A stretch of DNA of 64,000 nt from Polytrichum commune (GCA_950295325.1 OX485806.1:56105169-56169168), one strand, 5' to 3'. Shown: positions 11,905 through 24,821, numbered from the stretch's first letter. The notes: generated by a model from the letters alone, not told the origin. A program made the numbers and translations.

Positions 11905-12115
11905 TAGTGAGATCCGAAATGAGAGCGGAGTAAATTTCATCCTCATTTTCACACACAAGCTTCCAAACTGCCTCCAATTGTGATAACCTCCACTCCAAGC
12001 TCCGAGTTCTTCCACTCCGAGCACATCGCCTTAGATCGCTCACAATTTGGCTAGCATCAAATACCGGTTCTTCATCCGGAGTGCTCATTCCTCTCACTTT
12101 AAAAACTCTCCACAA
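11905..12115 (-). pseudogene. First-exon fragment of a class 3 aldehyde dehydrogenase
   Basis: Reading from an ATG near 12088, the frame carries [20 protein letters not shown], then a [13 protein letters not shown] block and [12 protein letters not shown]. This is the characteristic start of plant ALDH3 proteins (family form GKTRSYEWRxxQL and EIxxALxxDL). The similarity stops after ISDL, where a tail without resemblance begins. The NAD-binding fold and catalytic Cys are absent. It lies about 160 bp upstream of, and on the same strand as, the Deg fragment, so a chimeric ALDH-Deg transcript is conceivable. ALDH3 enzymes oxidise aldehydes to acids with NAD(P). Confidence 0.82.
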
Positions 12116-12119
12116 ACCT

Positions 12120-13450
12120 CACTAAACCTCAAAAATAACCAATCTTGATACCACAACAACTACAACAACCAAACAAACATTTCTTGAGGAGACTAAGAAG
12201 TTGAGATGATACTTTCTTGAGGATGCAACCCCCTAAACCTACTTTCTCAAAAGTTCATAATAAGCCTCAGTGCGAAAAGAGGGCCTTGTAACTCAACTTA
12301 TACAGTCTTTCCTTCTTTCAATCTTTCATGTGGCAAGAAACTTCACCGGAAATTCTTTGGCCCACATTTCAAATTCTCAATTTCTGGGTAACACCCAAAA
12401 GGGGAAGTGAAGTTGTTAATCACCGTGACCCAGAATCGTAACCCTAAGAATCAAAACAGGAGACTCTGTTGGTCAATCACACTGCAACTAAAGTGAAACT
12501 GAGAGCATGGAGCTTGGAACAAGCCAAAAGCATACCTCATACGTAGATAAATTTCCACAGCAATTTCCAGTAGGACCTCGTCCTCTGGCTCTGAAACCAC
12601 CTGTTATACAAAATCCGAATGACACCTCTCATCGAAACATACACACTTTTACAACTATTGGTGTGACATCAATAGCATGTCATCAAAAAACGGACAGTGG
12701 AAGGAAAAAATCAAGAAGTTGGAGTTTGAAATTGACTCTTACCGCACGAGAGCGGAGCAAGCCGAATCTTTGGCGCTTGTGAAACACCTTATGTGAATGC
12801 TATGAATGCTATGGAACAAAGAAGAAAGCTCCAAAAAATGTGTTTTACCTACCGCCTTGGTGTCACGCTTCACTGCTTCACGCTTCACCAATGCAAGACC
12901 TCCTACCCAAACGCTTCACCGCCTTCACGCCACTATGCTTGTCCAAACCCTAAGCAAACCCAAAGGCCGTTCAGAAGTCACAACATTCCTTCCCCAAAAA
13001 AATCCAGAACATTTCCCTCCATACTAACGCGCTTCATTCAAATTTGGACAGAATTTACACAATTCTTCATCCAAGTAGTCAAACCCATAATTATTCTATT
13101 GATTCTACTACACACATTTGGAGGGATCCAATATCTATAATCTTGTTTTTTTTCTATTGATTTATTAAAATGGAAGAATTATTCACCGCCTTATTTTACA
13201 TATAATCATGTAGGGAACATATTTCCAAAGCTATGGTAGATCTAACGAATTTATAAAATTTACCCTCAACAAATTAAATTGACATTTTTTTTTCTCACGT
13301 GGTTTCTTAAATTCCGATAGTCACCTCCCCATGAGTGTTTCATCTCAACCTTCAATTCAGTCATGTCAACAAACGTCAGGCTTGATCAATTTGAAAATTT
13401 TCCTCAAAACATGGATAGTGAAAGTGAAACTCAATTAGGTGAAGACACAA
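12120..13450. other. Non-coding stretch with possible small exon fragments
   Basis: No gene is recognised. A possible minus-strand exon (about 12538-12602) lies between an AG acceptor and a CTACGTATGAG/GTATGC donor. A plus-strand coiled-coil-like peptide with KIKKLEFEIDSYRTRAEQAE is at about 12675-12790. Both may be further captured fragments. The remainder is AT-rich. Confidence 0.35.
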
Positions 13451-13452
13451 GG

Positions 13453-13655
13453 AAGTCACTTCCTCTTTAATTAATGCATATACGTGCACTCAAGACCTAT
13501 TTTTTGGGGGGTTATTTACCTTGTAGAAAATATTATAAGGTATGGTATTCTTTAAAATAAAGGTGAATGCTTGTATTTTAATACACCCTATCAATCATTA
13601 TAATTTTTTTGTGGAATCATTTAAAAATAACCTATTTTATTTATACTACATTTGG
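13453..13655 (+). repeat. Direct repeat, copy 1 (~200 bp)
   Basis: It matches 16468-16665 in the same orientation and shares CACTTCCTCTTTAATT, ATGCATATACGTG and TTGTATTTTAATACACCCTA. The two copies are 3.0 kb apart and bracket the truncated LTR at 14546. They could be short LTRs of a small non-autonomous element or a segmental duplication. The region 13660-14545 between this copy and that LTR holds AT-rich sequence with recurring CAATTGGTTGAT words and nothing coding. Confidence 0.8.
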
Positions 13656-14545
13656 AGTCCAACATCATTAGGTAAAACATTGTTGATTTCACATCCTACT
13701 ATTAAACCATGACAATTTGTCCATCTATTTTGATTAGTTGATCTCATGCATTGGCTTGTCAGCCTACATAGACGAATTGATTTTAATTGGTACTCTAACC
13801 TCTAAACATGTTACTGTGGCATGCCATGTGGATTGGTCACCATATCATGTCAACTGGACAAGCCAATATGTTGTTAGATTAGCATGCAATGCCATATAGA
13901 CCGGTTGGCAAGTTGTTTGTTGTATCATTTCCCAACACAACCAATCCACTTAGCATCAAATGGATGAAATTCATGTCAATTGGTTGATGGGGTCGCACAA
14001 TAGCCATATCACATCTTGATTAAAAATATAGTTGGTCGATTATTTGGGACAACCAACGTTTTCAACCTGTGTTTAGGTCTCACACTTAGGACAACCAATT
14101 TAGTCAACTCAAATTCCAATCAAAGACACTTGCAATTGGTTGATTATTTTACTACCAAGAGTAAAAAAATATACACCATTTTCTAGGTCTTTTGGCATAA
14201 CATCGTTGCTGACCATTTGTGTCTTGATCTGTCCTGTAAAGTTGGATGGGCCAATCAACAATAAAATCAAACATCCCATGTATTTTCCAACCTTGATTCA
14301 TTTTGGTTTTTGAAATCCACCAACTGATGGCTACCATTTTGTAGAGGCTATAAATTTATCTTGACATTTTTTGAAATTTGAAAATCCATGTTGGAGATAT
14401 ATATTCTTTATTTTTGTTTGAGAACCCATTCTTACAAAAAATCTTATATCTAAAGAAACAAAGGTTGTACTTTGCATCAATGTAATCCTAGAAATTGACT
14501 AAAAAATCATGGTCTTGTTTGTAATTTCTAAAAGACCATGCATGT

Positions 14546-16460
14546 TGTGAGCCCAAAATTGCGCCCACATGTTTTCTCAAGCGTAAAAATTACAAAAACC
14601 TTAGAGTTCGTGTTTGTCTGATTTGTCAAAAGCATACAAAAAAAATGATGTGTTAGAGTTTAGTTATAGTTGAGTTAAGTGCTGAACTTGAGTTAGTAAA
14701 AGATAAAAAGACCAAAAACAAGTAATTAGTTTAATTCAGTTTTAAGGACACCTATGTTTGAGAGACTTAGACTAGGCTTGGGTGGCCGAGCTTAAAGTAT
14801 TGTTTGTATTAGGCTTAGGCTACAATTGTGTAAGGGGGGGGATCCCTCCTCAATTCGGATCAGGCACTGAAAGTTCGGATCCAGGAGAGAGACCTGGAAT
14901 GCTCGGAGAGGGGACTGACACTCTCTCTTTCGGGAAGATGGTGGCAAGAGCACCAAAGAGGCCTCCCTATTGGGTTCCGAACTAAATGGTTGCAGCCGCG
15001 GGCACCAGGGATTTTGGCCTGGTGTAATGCGAGTGCTGAAGAAAGGAGACTGGGAGGCTAAAAGGCGGAATGCCAGATGACTACCTATGCTTTTCGTTCA
15101 AGGTAAAATGCTCTCGGCCAGCAGCCGAGCAGGTGGATTTGGCAATGGCTTGAATCAAAAGGGATTCAGCAATGTGCACTGATCGAAGGACCAGCAGTTA
15201 AGGTGGAGGGGGTAAGACTTCACAGGTTCGGTGAGGAGTGCCGAGCGAGGTAGCTGGTGGACCCAACGAGACCACTCGCTCACCATCAAAGGTGTGCGGA
15301 TGCGAGGGTTGCCACGGTGCAGCGGGAGGTGCAGTTCCGAGAATAGCTGAGACTATACAGGTGTTGTAACCGGCAGTTGCATTAGCTGCAAACTCAACTG
15401 AAGGAGGAGAGGTTCAATCTGGTGGGCTCGGTGAATGGGAATTGGAGAGGAGATTGGGTCAGCGGCAGAAATCAAGGGGAGAGAGTGCTGGGAATGCGGT
15501 GGATTATTGATGATTTCGTGATGAAGGCAAGGAACGGTGAGGGTGCATTAGGTTGAGATTAGATCTTCTTCAATTTCCATGTTTCAACGAGTTCTTGAAG
15601 GTTGTCCGAACTCGGTTGCTGCCTTAAGGCAGGGGGCAGGAGGCAAGATTTGAATGCTGGGTGGTTGCTCATCAACTTGGAAAACACACAGGCCGTGGGT
15701 CGAAATGGCTGGGCAGTGGCGATCCTCTACTGGACTGGGATTTGAAGGAGTCCTTGAGGCGACTGGGCAGGCTATGGTTCCACTGTCGAGCACAGTGTAA
15801 GGAGGGTGAAGGCCCTGGTGGCACATCAGTGGCTAGTGGAGATGTGAGCTGGCCGAAGGAAGGAAAGGAAATTAACGAGGTGGCAGGGAGGACCGTGGGT
15901 TTAGGTTCTCTTTGAGAAATGCATAACCAGCCCTCAGTGAGAGTTGAATAAAACACATTAATCTTTCTTTTATTTTCTTTATTGCTTGGTCTTCAAGTAT
16001 TAACAAATACTTGTAGCTCAACAAAACTCATCTAAACCCTATACTAACACTAATCTAAGTCACTAATCCCTTCACTACAAATTGATTACTATCCCCTGCC
16101 CAGCTGCCGGTACTGTGGGTTTAGGTTCTCTTTGAGGTTGTTGAAGGTGCAAAATTGCTTGAAAAATGCAAAGCTTGACCCAAAGGACTCGATATGCCTT
16201 TGCTACAATCTTTTGATGTTCACCTACAACAACACTTACAAGTCAGTCCAACTGCAATAACCAAGGATAAAAAAACTCAGATGCAACTTTGCCACCTTCC
16301 ACAATTTTTGTTGTCTTTACCTTAGTTGCCCAAGGTGTTGTTTTCCTTAATTCTCTATGAAAATCTCCACATTCCTATGGCCACCTACAACATCAAGTAC
16401 TGAAGGTGAAGCATCTCTTCAAGAACCAATATATGCACATCAACACTCGCAAATCTCGGG
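14546..16460 (+). mobile_element. Partial LTR of the TGTGAGCCC superfamily
   Basis: It begins TGTGAGCCCAAAATTGCGCCCACATG, like the LTRs at 7612, 44510 and 62602. GC-rich, LTR-like text runs to about 15900 and then AT-rich sequence. A phrase GTGGGTTTAGGTTCTCTTTGAG occurs twice (15894 and 16117). No terminal CA with a matching CATGT duplication was found, so the right limit is uncertain. The open frames at 15.6-15.95 kb are overlapping shadows without recognisable protein. Confidence 0.55.
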
Positions 16461-16467
16461 GAGGTCA

Positions 16468-16665
16468 CTTCCTCTTTAATTCATGCATATACGTGTGCTC
16501 AAGACCTATTTGTCGGGGGGATATTTGCCTTGCAAAATATATTATAATGTATGGTATTTTTTAAATATAAGTAAATGCTTGTATTTTAATACACCCTATC
16601 AGTCATTATAAATTTTTGGTGGATTCATTTAAAAATACCTTATTTTATTTATACTACATTTTTTT
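16468..16665 (+). repeat. Direct repeat, copy 2 (~200 bp)
   Basis: It is the second copy of 13453-13655, with about ten to fifteen percent difference by eye. It ends 6 bp before the target duplication of the 18.7-kb gypsy element, so that element landed at its edge. Confidence 0.8.
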
Positions 16666-17049
16666 CCTTATACCCTTATGAGCCCAAAATGGTTGCTCAT
16701 ATTTGTTTTATGTCTAGAATTTACTTAGAATTGCATTTGAAGTCGTTATTGAAACAACAAAAAGCATTAAAAAGAGTGAGGCTTGGTGTGGAGTTATGTT
16801 TTAGGCCTTAGGCTTATTTTTGTGTGGTTAATTAGAAGCTTAGCGGCATTAAGGGATTGGGTGAATTAAGTTGATAGTATGTGTGTTAAGTAAGGGGAAG
16901 GGCCTCGGGATTTAAGTGTTTGAATTGGGACCTATGGTGTTGGTTTAGGGGGTGAGGGTTTAATGGATAAGATGAGGTCCTACTAAATAGGAGAGAGGTG
17001 AGGGGTTAAGCCCTCTTGGTTTTGTGTATGTCTCCCTCTCTTCTTCTTG

Positions 17050-17714
17050 TGTGTGGGGAGCGGCGGGGGAGCTCTCGGCTACTGATTCAGGCTTTGGGTA
17101 ATGGTTTGTTGCCGCTGGAGGAGCTCGGTTACTGATTCAAGCTTTGGGTAATGGCTTGTTGCCGCTGGAGGTCAGCTCGGCTACTAATTCAGTCTTTGGG
17201 TAATGGCTTTCTGCCGCTGGAGGTCAGCTCGGCTACTGATTCAGGCTTTGGGTAATGGCTTGCTGCCGCTGGAGGAGCTCGGCTACTGATTCAGGCTTTG
17301 GGTAATGGCTTGCTGCCGCAGGAGGTCAGCTCGGCTACTAATTCAATCTTTGGGTAATGGTTTTCTGCCGCAGGAGGTCAGCTCGGCTACTGATTCAGGC
17401 TTTGGGTAATGGCTTGCTGCCGCTGGAGGAGCTCGGCTACTGATCCAGGCTTTGGGTAATGGCTTGCTGTCGCTGGAGGTCAGCTCGGCTACTAATTCAG
17501 GCTTTGGGTAGTGGCTGCTGTCGTTGAAGGTCAGCTCGGCTACTAATTCAGTTTTTGGGTAATGGCTTGCGGCCGCTAGAGAAGCTCGACTACTGATTCA
17601 GGCTTTGTGGTAATGGCTTGTTGCCGCAGGAGGTCAGCTCGGCTACTCATTCAGGCTTTGGGTAATGGCTTGTTGCTGCTGGAGGTCAGCTCGGCTACTG
17701 ATTCAGGCTTTGGG
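17050..17714 (+). repeat. LTR minisatellite, ~55-bp units (continues 18652-18800)
   Basis: Tandem units alternate GAGGTCAGCTCGGCTACT, GATTCAGGCTTTGGGTAATGG and CTTGCTGCCGCTGGAG. About a dozen units precede the inserted solo LTR and about three follow it. The same unit fills 33957-34950 in the 3' LTR. Confidence 0.9.
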
Positions 17715-18651
17715 TGTCGCAACCCTTGCTAGTTTTCCTTCACTTAGCTTGACCGCCTTTCCAACCTAGCAAGTGCCACGAGCGCTAACCTGCACATCCC
17801 AAGCACATGCATGGTTAGCTCCCAAAACCGCGGACCTTCAAGCTCATGGCTTGGTCACCAAACCCTCCTACACATGCATTCGGGACTCTCCCCTTAGTAG
17901 GTAGCCAATGGCTAAGGTGGACTTCCATCCATGGAAGTCCACTCTTGAGTTGATCATCGTGTTGCCAAAACAACACTACAACCACCCGGAGCACATTGCC
18001 AAGTATGCTCTGGGGGGGTCGGTCGGCTAAGCCGCCTCACCCATATAAGCCTCTAGGACTTTGGGCGGGGCCCCTACCCCACCTTCAAGTACCCTTTTGT
18101 CTCTCTACAAGGGTTGGGGCCAAGTGGACATTTTCCCTTAGCCGCTGGGGCTGGAACCCCCCAGCAGCTTCAGACCACCATAACTTCTACATATGATGTC
18201 TGATGCCCTCAATCCACCACTCTATTGTCACCTACTCTTTGCGTAGATGCCGATGGACCTCTCACTTGCCCCATTCGGGCAAGTATTGAGGAAGTTATGG
18301 CTCCTCAAACCTTGGCAGTCCTGGGCACCATTCCCAGGTCACTGCTGTTCCAGGGTGCTGTCCCGGGACAGCGCCCCACTCAAATTGCCATATCTCCTAG
18401 CTAGCACCTCCGATTGAGGTGTTCCTTAGCATTCTAGAATTCCACCGCCATAAGCTACTCATAACTTATGGCCTTACCCTCATGACTCTTAGTCCCCGTG
18501 GGTGAGAGGCGTTCTCAACGCCCGGGGTCCTCACCCACACTAAGAGTACTTGGGCCCTCTCACCAATGGCGCCACAAGCCCCGGGTATCACTCCGGGGTC
18601 CCCCTTGTGCCCATGCAGTTGCGGGCACTCCTCATGGAGAGGTGCGCGACA
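17715..18651 (-). mobile_element. Solo LTR, family X, 937 bp, TSD TTGGG
   Basis: It runs from TGTCGCAACCC to GCGCGACA and is flanked by TTGGG on both sides (17710-17714 and 18652-18656). It landed within a minisatellite unit. Other family members lie at 35925-36691 and 44932-46243. The true sense is taken as minus, because the copy ending at 46243 reads GGGTTGCGACA and is followed 2 bases later by a tRNA-Met-type primer-binding site. No coding sequence is present. Confidence 0.9.
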
Positions 18652-19188
18652 TTGGGTAATGGCTTGCTGCCGCTGGAGGAGCTCGGCTACTGATTCAGGC
18701 CTTGGGTAATGGTTGTTGCCGCTAGAGGAGCTCGGCTACTGATTCAGGCTTTGGGTTATGGCTGCTGCCGCTGGAGGTCAGCTCGGCTACTGATTCAGGG
18801 CTTAGGCCCGGAGGGAATTGCTGGTTTGAAGACCGGGTATGAGCCGGGTATGGGACCGGGTATGGGACCGGGTATGGGAAAAGGCCAAGGGCCAAGGGTA
18901 TTAAGGGGATTTGGCTCCACCATTAGAGGGTGGCCTAGGGAGATGAGCTTTTGGTAGTGAGTTGAGGGTTGGTGCGTAAATTAGTGTACGGAGAAGGGGA
19001 TAAATAGAGAAGAGCATTTTTCAATGCTTGTACTCTTATTATGGAATAAATTGGTGTGCAAGAGTTTATGAGAAATGAAATGGATTTTTACGAAGTTGGT
19101 AAGAGGGAGTTATGTGAACATGAATGTGATACCCATGCCCTCACCCGGATTAGGTAGCATAAGGGTGGGTGGTTTGGCCTCACATAAA

Positions 19189-19206
19189 TGGTGCGTCCAC
19201 TGGGAG
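19189..19206 (+). promoter_or_regulatory. Primer-binding site of the 18.7-kb element
   Basis: TGGTGCGTCCACTGGGAG starts 4 bases after the 5' LTR. TGG at its 5' end is as expected for pairing with a tRNA 3' CCA, and the rest resembles the TGGCGCCGTCTGTGGG class of plant gypsy elements. The tRNA is not identified with certainty. The leader 19207-20067 is non-coding. Confidence 0.6.
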
Positions 19207-20067
19207 TGAAGCGGGATTAGGGAAGATTTGGAGGCGACATCGTAGGAGAAGGGAATGAATGTTTAGTTCATGGTAAGTGTCTTACTTAGAGTTTTTTATT
19301 TTTGTCATTGACTAGTTTATTTCAATTTCTTTATTTTCTTGGAATGAATTGCATATTTCCTTTATGCATTTTGTTTTGAGAAGGGAGCACGGCCAATGTA
19401 TGGCCTCAACCTTTTTGGGGATTTGCTAAAAACATAAAAATAATTTATGATCGTTAGTTCACTAAGACCTTAGAAGGATAATTAAATTTAGGAAGATTAG
19501 ACTTTGACACTCACCTCGGGGTGAGTCTCCAAGTCTTGGGGATTTGACATTTGGTGCTCTAGATTAGATTGTTAGTTTAGAAATTTTGTTGTTATTGTCA
19601 CATTGAGTCACGGTCGAGAGGAATGCTAATTTGCAGAGGATGACAAATTTCTTAAGGTATGGCATTCTTTCCATTGAATTTATTAAACTAATTAAGGAAT
19701 GATTTTTTGTAACTGTTATTGTCATTATCTATTGGAGAGGGTAATTCCCTAGTTGTGCTATTGTGCGAGGATAAGAGGGTGATGCCTCGGTTCTCCGCAT
19801 AATACATGGCGAAGGTCAGCCCCTCACAATTGGTATTGTGGTGAGTGTCATTTGGAGGAAAAGTTTTAGAGGTGATGCTCTAGCCTAACCAAAAATTGAC
19901 ATGAACATGCCTATCCCCTATTTGGGATTGTTCATTTAAGTGGGCTTGCAGGTTCTCTTCCTCACCTCCTCAATCTTTAAATCACATCAAGAAAAGTGGA
20001 AACATTAATGAGTGAAGGCAATGAGGAGTATGATTGGTCAAGTGAGGGTTGATCGATTTTTTGGGGA

Positions 20068-23000
20068 ATGCAAGGTAAGACTCGATCCCAAAAACCAAAG
20101 TTGGAATTAGAAGTAGATAGACTTACTCGTAGAAGAAGATCATCTAGGATTATTGAAGTGGTGGAAGAAGTTGAAGTTAGGATAGAGAGTCGTTTGAATG
20201 TGCAACCTAGTGTTAGTCCATTGTTAGGAACATTAGAGGAGCATGCTCAGTTAGAGGACGACGATATTCTGTCCAGGTGGGGCGTCGAGACACCATCGAA
20301 AACTAATTCACCTAGAGAAGACAATTCAATAGGAATCGATAGACACATAGGAGAAGATCCACCGGTCGACATGGCACGGCGAGAGGATGACGAGGGACCC
20401 ATACCGGAAGAAGACCCCATTGATCCATTGGTTAGACCGAGAGGTTTACCAATTGTGGTTCCACAAAACTTACATGGGGTGGATATGCCATCCCACCTCC
20501 TTAAGTTTTATGAAACCAATGATGAGGATCTTTCTAGGCACATGGAGAGGTACATGGAGAGGTTGGTTAGTTCTCTTGTGACCAATCTGGGATATTGGTT
20601 GGTATGGTTTCCTACTACTCTAGAGGATGAGGTTTATGAATGGTATAGAGACCATACCGAGGGACATTTTAGAGGATGGGAGCAATTGCAAAGGGAGTTT
20701 TTGAATGAGTTTCGGCCGGAGATTGGTCAAAGCACGACTTTGAGGGCATTGGCTTCATTGAAGCAAGGTAGACAAGAGAAGATTTCGGCTTACATTAGGA
20801 GGTTTGATTTAGTGTGTACACAATTTGTGGGCACCATGCTCAATGATGATACACTAAAGCAATTTCTTCATTCAAGGATTCTTTAAGTCGGGGACAATTA
20901 TGGGTGTTTTTTAGAGGTGTGGTACTTTTGGGCCACCCCCTTTCGAGGGAGCCTAAAAGTATCACACAAGCCCTTCAGTGAAGGTGGCCTGCACTTACAA
21001 GTGCCCAAGCCGAACTCGGATTATAGGTGTATAACGTGAGTAGTTAGATTTTTAAGGGAAATTAAATATGCGTCGTACTACCTCCGGTGGTTGGGCCTTA
21101 GTTTTTTACTATTGTGGCTCTAAACTCCACTAACTGATTTCATATCTAGTTCAAACCTTAACATACAACCTATTCTACGCGCAGACGCAACAGCCTTGAA
21201 ACCAAGGCAATCCTAATTTGTAATGGTTTTGATACACACCAATCGGGTGTGACTCATACCACCCTAGCTCAATGAACGGAATAACGACAATTTGATGGAC
21301 CATTTAATTTTTCATATTTCTTTACTTAGTTCTATTTAATTTTCTAAGCGGGGGAACTCGGCCTAAGTTCCATCCTTTATACAAATTATTTCTTAATTAT
21401 TTGATTTCGGTTGCACCTCCTACTTCACTACATTCACATATTAGGCATCACCCCTTATCTGATTGGTGCACCTCTTACCTCGGAACCTTCTAAGGCCTCG
21501 TGCAGGTCTTTTGAAGGTCGAGTAACATCTCAAACCCTTCGGACTTCAACGGTCCGACGGGTGGTGTCACCCTACCGAGTTAAGTTTCCGATTCGGGTCT
21601 CTTGCCAACAAGGGTTTACGATTTATTTGTATGTTTTAATTGTTAAGTGGGTTTACATTCGATAGGCCACGAAATTACAACTTAATGGGACTAAGGTGAC
21701 GGGCAACCTGTAGGTTCAATCTGTTGCACAATTTTCATAAATTGGGGTCATTACTCCCAATCTATGGGGCCAACAACATAATAGTGGATTCGCGGGTCAT
21801 TAACCCCACCTTTCCACCAACAACATTCAGAGTGGTCGTGTCGGTGATTAATCCGACTTACCACACACAAAACTTGCTAATAAATGAAGCTACTACCACA
21901 AAACATACCAAGGGCCCCGAAAACAATGGAATTGGGTACTCCCTTGGCGGTCAAGTGGTCAAGCCACTTGACCTTACGAGATAGGTGAATAGGTTAAGAG
22001 ATGCGTACCTTAGCCGCGCTCCCTCCAACCCTAAATGGAAGGCTAGCGTTAGTAAATTTACCTCAATTCTCCTCGGTTGAATTGGGCTCAATGTAGGCCG
22101 AGCCGCTTCCTCCTTCCTTGCTCCACTTCCCGAGCGTCGACCTTGCCTCTTTCTTTGTAACTAGTTTGGTAGTTTGGGAGTAATATTAAAATATAAAATA
22201 TTTATTCTACATCATAATTTAATCCTAAGCATAATATTTATACTTAGTGCACCTAATTATCTTTCTAAGGATCTAAAAATCACTTTAATCGGATAAGAAA
22301 TGCAAAAGTTATGAGGGTTGGAAGTATGAGGTCGATTCAACCGACCCTTCCAACCCACCTATCTACCTTCTAATTTTAAAACTTCATAGCACATTCCTTA
22401 CTATTTGGATCTAGGATTTTCTTATACCATTGGAAAGCTATGAACAAGTTCTAACTAGGAAAATTATGATATCAGCAAGTTAAGCTAATAGAAATTCAGC
22501 AGACTCCTTGTAACACAGCAGTCAATCAAGAAGGCTTACACTATGTATCTCGCCTTCAACAATTCATATCTAATTCAATTCTTATTCAAATCAAACGTTC
22601 TATATGACCCTGGAGAGATATTAAAAAGACATATTTGATAAAAATATGTGATTGGAAAGGTAAGCCGAATTGAACCCAGCAGATCCTCTGTAATGCAGCA
22701 GTCAACCAAAAGTTCTCAAACTATGTGTCCCATCTTCCACAATTCATATCTAATTCAAATCATGCTCAAATCAAATGTTCTAAGCCATTTTGGAAAGCTA
22801 CACAAAAGTTCTACTTGGGAAAAATATATCTTTTTAGAATTAAAATTTTAATTGGGCTCGCAGGTCTGATCCAGCAGCCGCTACCCACAAGACCACCCAG
22901 TTCTTCTACTCCATCTTTGAAAATCCATAACTAATTGTCATCTTAACCAAATCACAAATGGGAAACGGCTATGGATAGCTATAGGAAATCTCCCTAAGAG

Positions 23001-24765
23001 AAAAATGATAAGTATCTTGTTCTAGGTTCTGAACTAAGCCTTCAGGGCATTGGCAGATGAGGTCTATAATGCTTCCACTCAAAGTCTACCATCCAACCTA
23101 CCTCTACAAAAGAAGGAATAATTTTGTTGGTGTGTTAATAAACACACATTCTAACTAGGAGAGAGAGTAGAGGAGGTTCTCAAACCTTTTTTTAGGCCAT
23201 TGAGAATGCATGCTAAAGGATTTTTTCCTAACTACATTGAAGCAGGGTGGAAGAAGGGGTTTTTAAACCCTCTCACAAAACGGTTGGACCCCTCCTCCAC
23301 CGGATCCATTTTTCAAACCCTTTCCCAAAATTTTGGCTCGGGGGTTTTCCGGGTTGAGATTGCCACCCTCTCGCCGAGGTGGCTCGGACGGGAAACCTAG
23401 AAATCTTTCTAATTTTTCGCCATCGAGTTGGCAAGAGGGCAAGTGGGCAAGTAGCCCCCTTGCTCTCTTTCTTTTTTGTCTTCAAAAGTCTTCAAGCCGA
23501 TTTTATCATCTTACGCAAAACACCTCCAATAGTCTTGTGTTCCTCACACTAATTAATAAACTAACACTTGCTTAGCTAGCATCTACTAACATTTGCTTAA
23601 TAGCTAGCATCTACTAATATTTGCTTAGCTAGTTGTCTTTACTAGCTAGCATATTTTTTTCTACTTTGCTTATCTTCTAGCACTACTTAGTTTCATTTTG
23701 ACCTTCCTTTTTCTAGGCTAAATGCTAAATGAACTAATTTTCCCAAAATTCCCTATCAATTCTAACTTTTAATGCTAACATTCTAACTAAAAGTGATCCC
23801 GCGGAGTGGTGGACCACTCAAAGGGTTCACAAGAGGAATCCTCATACATTGGCGGATGCCAAGAGAGCGGCTAGAGATATAGAAACCTTGGATAGAGATC
23901 ATGAGAGATTGTGGAGAAGGGATGATGAATTGATACCACAATTCATTCCCATTCGACCTAGAATGGTGGCGGGAGAGCCGGTCAAGTATGAGAGTCAAGT
24001 GCCCTATGCTCTTGTTGACACGGGTCCACGTCCTTTAGCGGTTAGAGAACCGACACTACTTTTGGCATTACCGGCTTCTAGAAGTGATCCTCACCTAGAA
24101 GAAGTGGAGAAGAGATTGGGAGCTAGTCAATTGGGATTTCAAGAGGCCATGATTAAGCAAATACAAAGTCTTACGGATCAAATATCTTTGATAATCAAAA
24201 GCCAACAACCGGGCCTTCCTCCTCCGGTTGAGTCGGGTAGACATGCATCGGGATTGTGGTGTGTTTAATGTGGCCAACCGGGCCACACTCGTCAGTTTTG
24301 TAGAAGTGGACAAAACCATGATAAAAAAAAAATGGTGGTCCACCTCCACAAACCAAAGTGGTCAAGGACAACCTCAATATGGGCAAGGTAACAATAGGGG
24401 ACCTCCTCCTAAAGGTCAAGGTGGTCAAAACGTGGAGACAAAAGAGTTCTATTCATTTTGTGGGAGATGACATGCACAAGGTCAATGTTGGTCCGAAGGA
24501 CAAGGTCACGGTTGTAGCAATTGTGGAGGAAACCATCCTTCGGATGAGTGTCGTCAACCGGATAAGATTATTAGTGTGAATTACCCGGTGGCCAATCCAC
24601 AACAACAAGCGAGGGACAACATGAGGGGAGCTAAACCTCAAGGTGGACCACCAAATGAGCTTAGGCCACCGAATTTGTATTACGACCATAGTAACGCGAG
24701 ACAAACTTCTCATCCACCGGCGGGATTGCAAACTGCGAATGCTTTCATTCCGATTCAAGGTAGGT
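20068..24765 (+). pseudogene. gag: gag of the 18.7-kb element, split by a solo LTR
   Basis: The first part (20068-20917) is an acidic N-terminus followed by a capsid-like region: LVWFPTTLEDEVYEWYRD, a WEQLQREFLNEFRP block and KISAYIRRFDLVCTQF. This is the usual plant gypsy retrotrans-gag signature. The frame resumes after the inserted LTR (23832 on) with NPHTLADAKRAARDIE. Then come zinc knuckles: CGQPGHTRQFC (about 24260, CX2CX4HX4C, preceded by a stop), a degenerate second one and CSNCGGNHPSDEC (about 24505-24545). Defects are a frameshift with a stop near 20884, a stop at the insertion site, a TAA before the first knuckle and a TGA near 24470. Gag would form the cytoplasmic particle and bind element RNA. 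The gene is dead in this copy. Confidence 0.88.
20918..23831 (+). mobile_element. Solo LTR, family Y, 2.9 kb, TSD AGAGG, inserted in gag
   Basis: It starts TGTGGTACTTTTGGGCC and ends GTGGACCACTCAAAGGGTTCACA. The 5-bp duplication AGAGG is perfect (20913-20917 and 23832-23836). Removing the LTR and one duplication copy rejoins the two halves of gag, which confirms the boundaries. A second copy of the family lies at 36708-39498. Inside are CGCGCAGACGCAACAGCC-like and CCCGCGGAGTGGTGGACC words common to both copies. There is no coding capacity. Confidence 0.93.
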
Positions 24766-24821
24766 AAGGAGGTCTACAATACTTCGACCCGGGTCCGTCT
24801 AACTCTCAGGATGTCAGGTTT

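Larger units (their letters stand above)
16677..19184 (+). mobile_element. 5' LTR of the 18.7-kb gypsy element
   Basis: It starts TATGAGCCCAAAATGG and ends GGTTTGGCCTCACA. It contains a minisatellite, a CTTGTACTCTTATTATGGAATAAA poly(A)-signal-like word near 19028, and the conserved CTCACCCGGA word just before its end. It is interrupted by a 937-bp solo LTR of another family. Without that insert it is about 1.57 kb, against 1.77 kb for the 3' LTR; the difference lies in minisatellite copy number. Confidence 0.9.
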
